A DNA stretch of 60,288 bases, from the IMG/VR virus record IMGVR_UViG_3300035698_029380, positions 1 to 60,288 of that record. One strand, given 5' to 3'. Under the pieces are notes generated by a model that saw only the letters and a list, made by a program, of their open reading frames with translations, was not told where the DNA came from and ran no database searches. Below, piece after piece: positions 40,111 to 48,500 of the stretch. Position numbers and translations under genes: made by a program. The first letter of the stretch is position 1; every line of letters begins with the position of its first letter. The DNA is from a virus.

Positions 40111-41139
40111 ATGACAACAATCGGCACAGGTAATACAGGAATGATTTTGGCTTCAGCTTTTACCAAAAAGCCAATATTATTTTCCACCGCTCATCAAGAC
40201 ACAATAAATTTTTCTAGTTTTGATGTTAATACTTTTTCAGAAGACGGAGCGGGAAAACGATTTAGAACAGGAGCTAAAATTTGGGAAAATAATTTTGAAA
40301 GAATAGAAGAAATACTCGATAATGTTAGAAATGAAAAAGTTGTAATATTTTCTTCTTTTGGTGGAGGTTCTGGTAGTTCTTCGCTAAACCCGATATCAAG
40401 AATTTTAATAAACAATAATAACAAAGTTCTTATTGTTGGCATTATGCCATATAAAAAAGAAATCAATCCCCCTTTAGCAAATTCAGTTCAAGCATTAAAT
40501 AGTTTAATGCCACTTATTTCTAAAGTTTCTGTATTTATTTTTGATAATGAAAAACTTAGAAAAGAGCAAGAAAATAATTGGGAAAATATTGATGGATATA
40601 TTATTAAAAAAACCGACTATTTAATAAACTTGCTTAAAAAATATAGTTCAGATGATTACTCTCCGCTAACTATAGATCAATCAGAACTTGATAGCGTTAT
40701 TTTTGGCGGTGGTTTTGTAGATTTGTCCGACACATTTCTTGAGGAAGGTTTGCCTAAATTTGAATATGGCAAACTAGACAAAACAACTAAAAATTGTCTT
40801 ATTTCGATGTATGTTGATTACAATATAAAAGGAAAAAGCAGAATAAATAAATATCAAGATATTTTTACTCCGGTGATGGATAGAATTTCTAGTAGAGTAT
40901 CAAACGCTAGATTTATTCCTGGAATATTAAGAGCTAAAGTTGTTTTTTCTAACTCTGAAAATAAAAAAATAAAGGATAGAGCATATATAACAATAGTTAG
41001 CGGATTAAATATAAATCATTATCTTAAAAAAATTGAAAGAGTTAGAGATTTAGCTATGAAAAAAGCTATGATTTTTGCAGAAAATTATTCTGGTTCTAAA
41101 TTTATAGATAAAAAGGAAAACAAGATTCTTGATATATGA
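40111..41139 (+). CDS. Tubulin/FtsZ-superfamily GTPase (phage TubZ/PhuZ-like)
   Basis: 342 residues. GTP-binding features: GTGNTG (residues 5-10) as T1, and the tubulin signature as GGGSGS (84-89), preceded by hydrophobic VVIFSSF. LANSVQALNSL (122-132) and FIFDNEKL match the nucleotide-contact helix and Asn. The synergy loop reads TIDQSELD (187-194), keeping Asp189 and an acidic residue at 192 for GTP hydrolysis across the interface. Filaments of such proteins position phage DNA or nuclei (PhuZ) or segregate plasmids (TubZ). Which role applies is open. Confidence 0.8.
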   Translation: MTTIGTGNTGMILASAFTKKPILFSTAHQDTINFSSFDVNTFSEDGAGKRFRTGAKIWENNFERIEEILDNVRNEKVVIFSSFGGGSGSSSLNPISRILINNNNKVLIVGIMPYKKEINPPLANSVQALNSLMPLISKVSVFIFDNEKLRKEQENNWENIDGYIIKKTDYLINLLKKYSSDDYSPLTIDQSELDSVIFGGGFVDLSDTFLEEGLPKFEYGKLDKTTKNCLISMYVDYNIKGKSRINKYQDIFTPVMDRISSRVSNARFIPGILRAKVVFSNSENKKIKDRAYITIVSGLNINHYLKKIERVRDLAMKKAMIFAENYSGSKFIDKKENKILDI

Positions 41140-42170
41140 GTAAAAAGAAAAGAAAAAAACGTCCATTAATTAGACAAAAGCAACAAAGAGTTATGCAGCA
41201 ACCTTCCAAAAGGTTAGATCCAAAAGATATTATGAAAGATCCCTATTTTAAAAAATGGCTTCCTACATGGCATCATAATGTAGTAGAAAATTGTCCACAA
41301 ATAAAAGAAGATTTTCAAGTGGATGAAAATTGGGTTTCTCACAATAATATTTGCATCTCTTCTCAAATAAATGTAAATAAAAATAAACCAGCAATTATTA
41401 TTGGCTCTGGGCCTAGTTTAGATAGGGCGTTACCATTTTTAAAAAATTGGAATGGCGCTATTTTTGCCGCTACATCAAATGCTTTATCATTAGTAAAACA
41501 TGAAAGAGATCCTGATTATATAAATGCTTTTGATTCTCATTGGGGATTATTTGCTCATGTTGAAGGATATGAATGGAAAAATACAACACTTTTAACTCAT
41601 CCATATGCTGAACCAAAAACTATAAAATGGTGGAAGTGGAATAAATATTATTATCGAAGATATTATGTAGGACTTGAGTTTTCAGAAGTTATATTGCCAC
41701 TTTTATTTCCCTGGATAAAAATAGGAATAAGAGTTACGGGGTGTGTTGTAAATAGCAATTATTCTATTGCTTCTTTTTGGGGATTTAATCCTATATTTTT
41801 GGTTGGGGTAGATTTTGGATGGAAAAATGATGATTATCATCATTCTATGTATTATAGATTAACTAATGGAGAATGGGAAGAGAAGCCACCAAGAAATCCA
41901 TCAACATGGCCAGAAGAAGATAGAAAAAAAATAATTCAATATGGCGATGCAAAAACTAAGGCTGTTGACATAGGATTTAAAAATGATTTATTACGCTTGT
42001 GGGGCAATAATCCCTCCAATCTTATCGATTGCTCAGATGGTGTAATAAATGAATTGCCAAAAGCTAATATTGAAGAAGTTATAAAAAAACAGGGAATGGG
42101 TTTTGAAAGTTCGTTCAAAACTAAAAGCGAAAGAGCATTTATACTAAATAAATATTTTGGTAAAAAATGA
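41136..42170 (+). CDS. DUF115/Maf-like glycan protein
   Basis: 344 residues. A basic N-terminus (KKKRKKRPLIRQKQQR) precedes AIIIGSGPSLDRALPFL (residues ~87-103), the nucleotide-binding motif of the DUF115/MptE-like family, and FLVGVDFGWKNDDYHHS (~213-229). In Campylobacter and Aeromonas related Maf proteins attach nonulosonic acids to flagellin. With NeuB- and SpsF-like genes nearby, sugar transfer to a virion or host protein is plausible. ATGA overlap with the tubulin-like gene. Confidence 0.7.
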   Translation: MSKKKRKKRPLIRQKQQRVMQQPSKRLDPKDIMKDPYFKKWLPTWHHNVVENCPQIKEDFQVDENWVSHNNICISSQINVNKNKPAIIIGSGPSLDRALPFLKNWNGAIFAATSNALSLVKHERDPDYINAFDSHWGLFAHVEGYEWKNTTLLTHPYAEPKTIKWWKWNKYYYRRYYVGLEFSEVILPLLFPWIKIGIRVTGCVVNSNYSIASFWGFNPIFLVGVDFGWKNDDYHHSMYYRLTNGEWEEKPPRNPSTWPEEDRKKIIQYGDAKTKAVDIGFKNDLLRLWGNNPSNLIDCSDGVINELPKANIEEVIKKQGMGFESSFKTKSERAFILNKYFGKK

Positions 42171-42940
42171 AAACATCAAAATTAGTTTCAATAGTAATGA
42201 CAACATTCAATAATATTGATTTCACAATGGCATCAATATGGGCAATAAGAAAGCATTATCCAGAAATAAGAATAATTCTTGCTGATGGTGGCAGTAATTT
42301 TGCTTCTTTGAAGGTTTTTTTAGAATACGCTAGTAAATTTAACTATGAGTTTACACAGGTTTATAAAGGATGCACGGAAGAATGTAGAAATACGGCTTTT
42401 ACTTTAGTTCATACTCCATTTACAATTTTTATGGATAATGATACAAAAGTGTTATCTAACAACGCTATTGAGATATTGTTAGATGTTATGTCCGATGAAA
42501 AAGTAGCTCAAACTGGCGCTTATGGAGTTAAAGTTGTAGATTGGAAAAAAAGAAAAGCTTATGTTGGTACAGATTTCATTGATAATATGGAACTAGACGC
42601 TTCGCCTTGTACTTTTGGATTACACAGAAGTTCTGCTTATAAACAAGTTGGCGGAATGCCAAAGGAAAGTTTTTACGAAAATCCTTTAAAGGTAGAAAAA
42701 AAGCTATCTGGTTATGGTGGAGATCTTAGCATATCAAAATACTACAAGCTTAATGGATGGAAAATTGTTTCTCCAAATCAAAGAGTTCCCGTGCTTCACT
42801 GGGGACAAGCTCATCGATGGTTTGAAGAAAGTAGCGAAGATAAAAATATAGTTGAAGACTGGGACTATCAAATTTTTAATCATATTAGATGTAATCCATT
42901 GAATAACTGGAAAGAAATGGAATATGGGAAGCGTAAATAG
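42167..42940 (+). CDS. Family 2 glycosyltransferase
   Basis: 257 residues with SIVMTTFNN (residues ~8-16), RIILADGGS and the metal-binding FMDNDTKV (~87-94), then SGYGGDLSISKYY near the acceptor site and HWGQAHRWF. A GT-A fold enzyme using a nucleotide sugar. No membrane segments. Start overlaps the preceding stop by ATGA. Confidence 0.85.
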   Translation: MKTSKLVSIVMTTFNNIDFTMASIWAIRKHYPEIRIILADGGSNFASLKVFLEYASKFNYEFTQVYKGCTEECRNTAFTLVHTPFTIFMDNDTKVLSNNAIEILLDVMSDEKVAQTGAYGVKVVDWKKRKAYVGTDFIDNMELDASPCTFGLHRSSAYKQVGGMPKESFYENPLKVEKKLSGYGGDLSISKYYKLNGWKIVSPNQRVPVLHWGQAHRWFEESSEDKNIVEDWDYQIFNHIRCNPLNNWKEMEYGKRK

Positions 42941-44261
42941 ATTTTTAAGAAAATCGCCTGGATTTATAAAAAAAATAATTTATTCAACGGTTCCATTTGC
43001 TTATCGTTATGGACCAACATATAAAAAATATGAAAAGTTTTTGCTTCAATCAGAAAAAAAACCATTAGCAGAAATAAAAAAATATCAAATAAATAAACTA
43101 AATGAAGTTTTATGGAATGCTTATAACAATACAAAGTTTTATAAAAATATTTTTTTAGAAAGAAATATAACTCCAGATGATATAAATAGTATCGAAGATT
43201 TAAAAAAGCTACCTATATTGACAAAACAAATAGTTAAGAAAAATGCTCATTTAATAATAAATGATAAAATAAAGAAAACACGTATTTTAAAAACAAGTGG
43301 TTCTACTGGCGAGCAACTAATAATAAAGGTTAGTAAAAAATCTTTTGAAAAAGAAGCGGCTTTTGTTGAACGCTCTTATAGAAGTCATGGCTCTAGCTTG
43401 TATCATAAAAAAACTATATGGCTTCGTAGATATTGTCCAGTGGGCAATGAACCATTTTATTATGAAGATAAGGAACTAAATAGATTATATTTATCGGCAT
43501 ATCATTTATCAAAACATACTATACGTGATTATGTTGATATAATAAATGAATATAAAGCTGAAACAATTTCAGCTTATCCTTCATCAATTTATATTTTAGC
43601 TTTATTGATGAAAGATACAAATTTATTATTAAAATATATTAAATCAGCTCATACTTCATCAGAGCTTTTACCAGAAAAATGGAGAAAAGAAATAGAGGAT
43701 ATTTTATTTATTTTTGTTAGAGACCATTACGGAATGATGGAGCATATTAGTTTTTTTCATAAATGTTTATATTCAAAAGCTTATCATGAAAATCTTGAAT
43801 ATGGAGTTACAGAAGTTATTAACAATAATATTGTATCAACTGGCTTTATAAATGAAGCGATGCCACTAATACGATATAAAATGAATGATGTTGCTATTTT
43901 AAATAAAAATATAAAGAAATGCCCTTGCGGAAGTAATTTGCCATTGACAATAAAAGAAATACAAGGTAGAATTGGTGACATATTTAAAACAAAGGGTGGT
44001 AATTTAATTCCACCAGTAAACTTTTACACTGGTTTTGGAAAAACTATTGGCTTGAATATGTTTAAACTAGTTCAGCATGATTATAAAAATATTGAAATAT
44101 TTGTTGTTCCAAATAGTGATTATTCAATCAATACTGAAAAAGATATAAAAAAAATAATAATAGATAGAATGGGAGATGTAAAAATTAATTATAAAGTCGT
44201 AGATGAAATAAATAGAAGTGAAAAAACAGGAAAAATAAGATGCATGGAGTGTAGAATATGA
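42924..44261 (+). CDS. CapK/PaaK-like adenylate-forming enzyme
   Basis: 445 residues. LKTSGSTGEQLIIK (residues ~116-129) is the AMP-binding P-loop, DHYGMMEHISF (~269-279) the A5-like motif and PLIRYKMND (~313-321) the A7/A8 region. CapK-type proteins occur in capsule and O-antigen clusters and may activate acids for attachment to sugars. Cys-rich segment KKCPCGSN near 331 could bind a metal. Overlaps neighbours on both sides. Confidence 0.78.
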   Translation: MGSVNRFLRKSPGFIKKIIYSTVPFAYRYGPTYKKYEKFLLQSEKKPLAEIKKYQINKLNEVLWNAYNNTKFYKNIFLERNITPDDINSIEDLKKLPILTKQIVKKNAHLIINDKIKKTRILKTSGSTGEQLIIKVSKKSFEKEAAFVERSYRSHGSSLYHKKTIWLRRYCPVGNEPFYYEDKELNRLYLSAYHLSKHTIRDYVDIINEYKAETISAYPSSIYILALLMKDTNLLLKYIKSAHTSSELLPEKWRKEIEDILFIFVRDHYGMMEHISFFHKCLYSKAYHENLEYGVTEVINNNIVSTGFINEAMPLIRYKMNDVAILNKNIKKCPCGSNLPLTIKEIQGRIGDIFKTKGGNLIPPVNFYTGFGKTIGLNMFKLVQHDYKNIEIFVVPNSDYSINTEKDIKKIIIDRMGDVKINYKVVDEINRSEKTGKIRCMECRI

Positions 44262-45505
44262 AAATAGGATTTATAGGTTTAGGAAATTTAGGAATGCCAA
44301 TGGCATTAGCGTTTAGTTTAAAAGGACATGATGTTATCGGATACGATCTAAATCCAGATAGAATGAATATAAATTTATTTAAAGAAAAAGAGGTTGGGCC
44401 AGCTTATGAGCCAAGCATAAAGCCATTTTTACAAAAAAGTAATATGCAGTTTGTAAAAAGTATGGACGAAGTATTAAAAAAAAGTGAAATAGTTTTTGTT
44501 ACTGTCCAAACCCCAAATGAAATGGGATATGGTGATGGTACTAGACCCCTTTCTAAAAAAAGACAAAATTATAATTTAGTTCCTTTGACCAATTGTTTAA
44601 ATTCTATTTTAAGAAAAGAAACCAACGCAGTGATAGTAATAGTTTCTACTGTTTTGCCAGGAACTATTAAAGAACTATTTGTAGAAAATTTTAATATAGC
44701 TGGTATAAAATTAGTTCATAATCCAATGTTTTGTGCTATGGGAACAGTATTGCCAGATTTATATAACCCTGAATTTATATTATTGGGTGGAGAAGATAAA
44801 GAAGCAGTTAATAAAGTTGGATTATTTTATCATACAATAAATAATTCTTTTATTTTTAAAACTAATTTTGAAAATGCTGAAATGATAAAAACTTGTTATA
44901 ATGGCTTTGTAACAATGAAAATAAATTATGCTAATACTTTGATGGAAATGGCCCATAAATTGCCTGGTTGCGATGTAGATGAAGTTGTTGATTGTTTGTC
45001 ATTAGCAAGAAAAAGATTAATAAGTACTGCTTATTTGCGTGGTGGAATGGGAGATGGTGGAGGCTGCCATCCAAAAGAAAATTCATCTTTATCGTGGTTA
45101 GCACAAAAATTAAATCTTTCTTTTGATTGGTTTGAAATGAATATGATGTGTCGGCAGAAACAAACAAAATGGTTAGCTAGCATTATAGAAAAAGCTATTT
45201 ATAATTATGGTAAAAAAGTCATTTTGCTCGGATTAGCTTTTAAGCCAGAAACTAATTTAGTTGATGGAAGTCCAGCATTATTATTAAAATATATGTTAGA
45301 AAAGCATGGACATAAAATAGAAGCTTACGATCCATTAATTGACGATAAAATGCCCGACTTAGATAATAAAATTTGTTTTATTTCAACGAAACATAAAGCG
45401 TTTCAAGGAATAAATTTTCCAGATAGTTCAATAGTAATAGATCCGTGGAGATATATTGCTAAAACTTGTGGTGCTGGGGAGGTTATACAAATTGGTAAAG
45501 ATTAA
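44258..45505 (+). CDS. UDP-glucose/GDP-mannose dehydrogenase-family enzyme
   Basis: 415 residues. Rossmann motif GFIGLGNLGMPMA (residues ~4-16), VTVQTPNE, STVLPGT, the catalytic region CYNGFVTMKINYANTL (~214-229, Lys and Asn) and GGGCHPKENS (~266-275) with the catalytic Cys. The C-terminal third is the second Rossmann domain (VILLGLAFKPETN). It oxidises a nucleotide sugar to the uronate. Residues after the Cys (HPKEN rather than FPKD) differ from most members. Confidence 0.82.
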   Translation: MKIGFIGLGNLGMPMALAFSLKGHDVIGYDLNPDRMNINLFKEKEVGPAYEPSIKPFLQKSNMQFVKSMDEVLKKSEIVFVTVQTPNEMGYGDGTRPLSKKRQNYNLVPLTNCLNSILRKETNAVIVIVSTVLPGTIKELFVENFNIAGIKLVHNPMFCAMGTVLPDLYNPEFILLGGEDKEAVNKVGLFYHTINNSFIFKTNFENAEMIKTCYNGFVTMKINYANTLMEMAHKLPGCDVDEVVDCLSLARKRLISTAYLRGGMGDGGGCHPKENSSLSWLAQKLNLSFDWFEMNMMCRQKQTKWLASIIEKAIYNYGKKVILLGLAFKPETNLVDGSPALLLKYMLEKHGHKIEAYDPLIDDKMPDLDNKICFISTKHKAFQGINFPDSSIVIDPWRYIAKTCGAGEVIQIGKD

Positions 45506-46229
45506 GAAACCTCATTATTTAATGGCTCAAGTGCCGCTATTTAATGACAATAGAAATGAAGAAATATATGATGGAGATACTTATTACGGTTCAGAAAATA
45601 GTTTATCTGCTCCTTTAACAGATAATGCTGTAATGGATTTTAAACAGGCTGGCATTTATAATAATTTATTAAAAAATATAAATTTTCTAGAAATAGGCTC
45701 TGGAATGGGAGGGGTGTTAAGAAATTTATCTTATTTTGGTAAAGGCCATTATGCTGGAATAGAGCCAGTTCATAAAGCTGCTATTTATTCTAATAGATTT
45801 GTAGCTAATGATTATAACTGTAAAATTTATCATCAAAGTTTAGAAAAATCTGATTTTAATAGTGATTCTTTTGATTTTGTATTTTCTTTTCATACCATAG
45901 AACATCTTGATGATCCGACTATTTTACTAGAAAAATCTTATAAATGGCTAAAAAAAGATGGCAAAATGTTGTTGGGGTGCCCTAACTTTAGTGGTTTAAT
46001 TCCTAGATTAAAACCGCTTCAATGGAGAGCTAGAAATAAATATCATAAGTGGCTTATAGGAACAAAAGAACTATTTCCGCTATTAGAAGATTATGGATTT
46101 AAAGTAGAAAAATATTTTACTTATGGTGGATTTCCAGCTCCTAGAACTTTTTTTCAAAGCATGGCAAATAAATTGTTTAAAATAATAAATATGGGAGATG
46201 CTTTGTTTTTAGTGGCTTCAAAAAAATGA
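45492..46229 (+). CDS. SAM-dependent methyltransferase
   Basis: About 245 residues. I chose the TTG at 45492 because GGGGAGG lies ~10 nt upstream; an ATG at 45522 is the alternative. Motif I FLEIGSGMGGVLRNL, motif II around DFVFSFHTIEHLDDP and the following LLGCPNFSGLIPR are typical of class I type-11 methyltransferases in sugar clusters. Substrate probably a sugar or lipid-linked glycan. Confidence 0.75.
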   Translation: MVKIKKPHYLMAQVPLFNDNRNEEIYDGDTYYGSENSLSAPLTDNAVMDFKQAGIYNNLLKNINFLEIGSGMGGVLRNLSYFGKGHYAGIEPVHKAAIYSNRFVANDYNCKIYHQSLEKSDFNSDSFDFVFSFHTIEHLDDPTILLEKSYKWLKKDGKMLLGCPNFSGLIPRLKPLQWRARNKYHKWLIGTKELFPLLEDYGFKVEKYFTYGGFPAPRTFFQSMANKLFKIINMGDALFLVASKK

Positions 46230-47434
46230 TTAATGTTTTATTGATTAAATTGAAAGAGCCTCATGCTCCAACTCAAAAAACTACGATAGTTCCACCAATA
46301 GGATTGTGGAGTATTAGAGCAAATATTCAAAAATTTGCCAATACTGATATATGCGATATGCATATTGGGCAAAATTTAAATTTAAATAAAAAATACGATT
46401 ATATTGGCATTTCTTGTCAATTTAGTATTCAACACAAAGAATATATTAATGTTGTAAAAACAATAATCCAAAAACAACCAGAAGCTTTTGTTGTTGCTGG
46501 CGGAATTCATGCTGCTAACATTTTTAAACCAGCTGGGGTTAAATCTGTTTGTAATGGCGGTGGAGAAATTTTTTTTCATAATTTATTGAATAAAAAAATG
46601 GAAAAGATGGTTCATCCTATATTTAGTAATGAAGAAATAGAACTTTATTGGAAAGAAGATAAGCCGCATGATTTAAGCTCTAAGTCATCAAAGTGGATAA
46701 CAATAGAAACTTCAAGAGGGTGTTATCGTAAATGTGGTTTTTGCGGAGTTACTGATTATTGGGGAAAATATAATGCTTTTGAAACTTCCTGGATTGATGA
46801 TTATTTACGCTATTTAGTTGAAGAACATGGTATAGAAGAACTATTTATTGAGGATGATAACTTTGCTTATAATCAAGATAGATTTGTTGAAATACTTGAA
46901 CTATTCAAAAAATATAATTTATCTTGGAGCACTCCAAATGGTATAGAGATTAATACTATTTCAAAACATTTAAAAAAACTAAAAGAATCTGGTTGCTGGA
47001 GAGTGTGTCTTCCATTTGAAACTGGTTCTCCTAAAACCGCTAAACTAATGCGATTGGGAAACAAATGGGTTAATTTTGCTATTGCTGAAGAAACTGTTGA
47101 AATTCTAAATGATGAAGGTATTGAAACTTGTGGATTTTTTATTATAGGTTATCCAGGGGAAACTCTCGAAGACATGTTTTTAACATTAAAATATGCTAAT
47201 CTTTTACCTTTAAAAGACAGACATATTTATATTGCCACTCCATATCCAGGAACAGAGTTGTATAGAATGTGTCAAGAGAAAAATTATTTAACTACTGACG
47301 GAGAAGAACTATTTGAAAGTTTATTGTATTCAAAGGCATTTATTACGACAGATGAATTTACTAATAAAGAAGTTGAAGAAATTAAGCGTATAGATCGAGA
47401 AAAAGCCATAAAAAGATTGACAAGAAAGAAATAA
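46226..47434 (+). CDS. B12-binding-type radical SAM protein
   Basis: 402 residues. The N-terminal ~140 residues look like a cobalamin-binding Rossmann domain (YIGISCQFSIQH, VVAGGIHAAN), followed by TSRGCYRKCGFCG (residues ~161-173), the CxxxCxxC cluster motif, EELFIEDDNF, the GIETCGFFIIGYPGET strand and ATPYPGTELY. Class B radical SAM enzymes methylate unreactive carbons, often in sugar or antibiotic pathways. Coupled to the methyltransferase by ATGA. Confidence 0.82.
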   Translation: MINVLLIKLKEPHAPTQKTTIVPPIGLWSIRANIQKFANTDICDMHIGQNLNLNKKYDYIGISCQFSIQHKEYINVVKTIIQKQPEAFVVAGGIHAANIFKPAGVKSVCNGGGEIFFHNLLNKKMEKMVHPIFSNEEIELYWKEDKPHDLSSKSSKWITIETSRGCYRKCGFCGVTDYWGKYNAFETSWIDDYLRYLVEEHGIEELFIEDDNFAYNQDRFVEILELFKKYNLSWSTPNGIEINTISKHLKKLKESGCWRVCLPFETGSPKTAKLMRLGNKWVNFAIAEETVEILNDEGIETCGFFIIGYPGETLEDMFLTLKYANLLPLKDRHIYIATPYPGTELYRMCQEKNYLTTDGEELFESLLYSKAFITTDEFTNKEVEEIKRIDREKAIKRLTRKK

Positions 47435-47445
47435 AAAAGTATAAT
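47417..47445 (+). promoter_or_regulatory. Early consensus promoter placing +1 at the ATG
   Basis: TTGACA (47417-47422), 17-nt spacer, TATAAT (47440-47445). The ATG at 47452 starts 7 nt beyond the -10 box, so the mRNA is expected to be leaderless. Confidence 0.8.
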
Positions 47446-47451
47446 CTAGTT

Positions 47452-47694
47452 ATGAGAAAAAAAAGATTAAAAAAAGATTTTCCTAAAAGACATAAGGCTT
47501 TTCTAGCTTTAAGAAAAATGAAAAATACCACTAGAGAGATTATATCAAAAAGTGGTAGCTCCATTTTATTAAATTTAGATAAACGTTTTATTCTACAAAA
47601 GCCATATAAAAATCAAGAATATGCAAGAGAAATGTTGCGTTATTTGAATAAACAAATAAAAGAAGAGGAGAAAGAAAGTGATAGATCCGAATGA
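47452..47694 (+). CDS. Small basic protein, probably leaderless
   Basis: 80 residues, Lys/Arg-rich (MRKKRLKKDFPKRHKAFLALRK) with an acidic end. It sits right at the predicted +1. Overlaps the next gene by 17 bp. Likely nucleic-acid-binding; no family recognised. Confidence 0.6.
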   Translation: MRKKRLKKDFPKRHKAFLALRKMKNTTREIISKSGSSILLNLDKRFILQKPYKNQEYAREMLRYLNKQIKEEEKESDRSE

Positions 47695-47917
47695 TAAAAA
47701 AAGGATAAAGGAAATTTTTAGTGAGTTTTTAGACTTGTCTGAAAATAGAGGCGAAACAACTAAAGAAATAAACACTCTTAAAAAAGAAGCATCTTCTATT
47801 TTAGATGTTAAGTCACCGATAGTGACTAAGTTGTTTAGTTATTTAAAAAAGCTAATGGAAGAAGGGACTGACGAACTATCTGATTTGAAATATTTAGCAG
47901 ATGAAATCAACGACTAA
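47678..47917 (+). CDS. Small helical protein, weakly DsbA-like
   Basis: 79 residues from a GTG with GAGGAG upstream. The pattern ETTKEINTLKKEASSILDVKS followed by FSYLKKLMEEG is faintly like T4 DsbA, a small double-strand-binding protein of late transcription. The likeness is too short to rely on. Confidence 0.5.
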   Translation: MIDPNDKKRIKEIFSEFLDLSENRGETTKEINTLKKEASSILDVKSPIVTKLFSYLKKLMEEGTDELSDLKYLADEIND

Positions 47918-47920
47918 TCG

Positions 47921-47931
47921 GTAAAGATAAA
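47921..47931 (+). promoter_or_regulatory. Late-type promoter motif
   Basis: GTAAAGATAAA, 29 nt before the ATG at 47950. The ribosome binding site CGGAGGC begins right at the predicted +1. Confidence 0.65.
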
Positions 47932-47949
47932 AGTCGGAGGCTAAAAAAA

Positions 47950-48303
47950 ATGAGTAAGCAAGATGTTAAAGAAAATCTTTTGGAATGGTATGAAAACTTA
48001 GACCCTGCTTCAGTTCAAGTTAGACAAAATCCAGATGACGATAGAGAAGAACAACCAGAAGAAAAGCCAGAAGAAAGTCCTGAGAAAGCTGTAGATAAAA
48101 TAGAAAAAAGTGCGGATTTGCATAAAGCTTCGGTTTTAACCAGGGCTTTAGACAACAAGCTTTCTTTATTGTCTGGCGTATTTGATGGTTATGAAAATGA
48201 AGACAAAAAAGATAAAATAAAAAAAGAAATAAAAGAAATCATTAAAAGAATTGAAAAAATCATAACAGAAGGATTTGATGGAGTCAGCGATAACGCAAAA
48301 TAA
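47950..48303 (+). CDS. Acidic late protein, prohead-core-like
   Basis: 117 residues: MSKQDVKENLLE|W, a short stretch to ~25, an acidic run (PDDDREEQPEEKPEESPEK), then a charged helix. Small, acidic, helical late proteins with an LxE site near the start resemble the T4 core proteins gp67/gp68. The assignment is by analogy only. Confidence 0.6.
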   Translation: MSKQDVKENLLEWYENLDPASVQVRQNPDDDREEQPEEKPEESPEKAVDKIEKSADLHKASVLTRALDNKLSLLSGVFDGYENEDKKDKIKKEIKEIIKRIEKIITEGFDGVSDNAK

Positions 48304-48439
48304 GCTAGATAAAATAATTGATTTATTAGAAAAGCAACTAGCTATTCAAAATCAGTTATTAAAGTTTTGGAAGCAATATGGACAAGAATACGAAGAACAG
48401 ATTAATTCCGATAATTCAGTAAATACAAATCCAGTGTAA
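48278..48439 (+). CDS. Small coiled-coil protein
   Basis: 53 residues from an ATG with GAAGGA upstream, overlapping the previous gene by 26 bp. KLDKIIDLLEKQLAIQNQLLKF is a coiled coil; the end is polar. It precedes the terminator. Unknown function. Confidence 0.55.
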   Translation: MESAITQNKLDKIIDLLEKQLAIQNQLLKFWKQYGQEYEEQINSDNSVNTNPV

Positions 48440-48450
48440 ATTTTTAGTTC

Positions 48451-48485
48451 AATCCATACATATATAAATATGTATGGATTTTTTA
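48451..48485 (+). terminator. Rho-independent terminator
   Basis: Stem ATCCATACATA/TATGTATGGAT around TATAAA, followed by six T. Separates the late pair from the next sugar gene. Confidence 0.8.
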
Positions 48486-48500
48486 TGCCTGGAGGATTTT

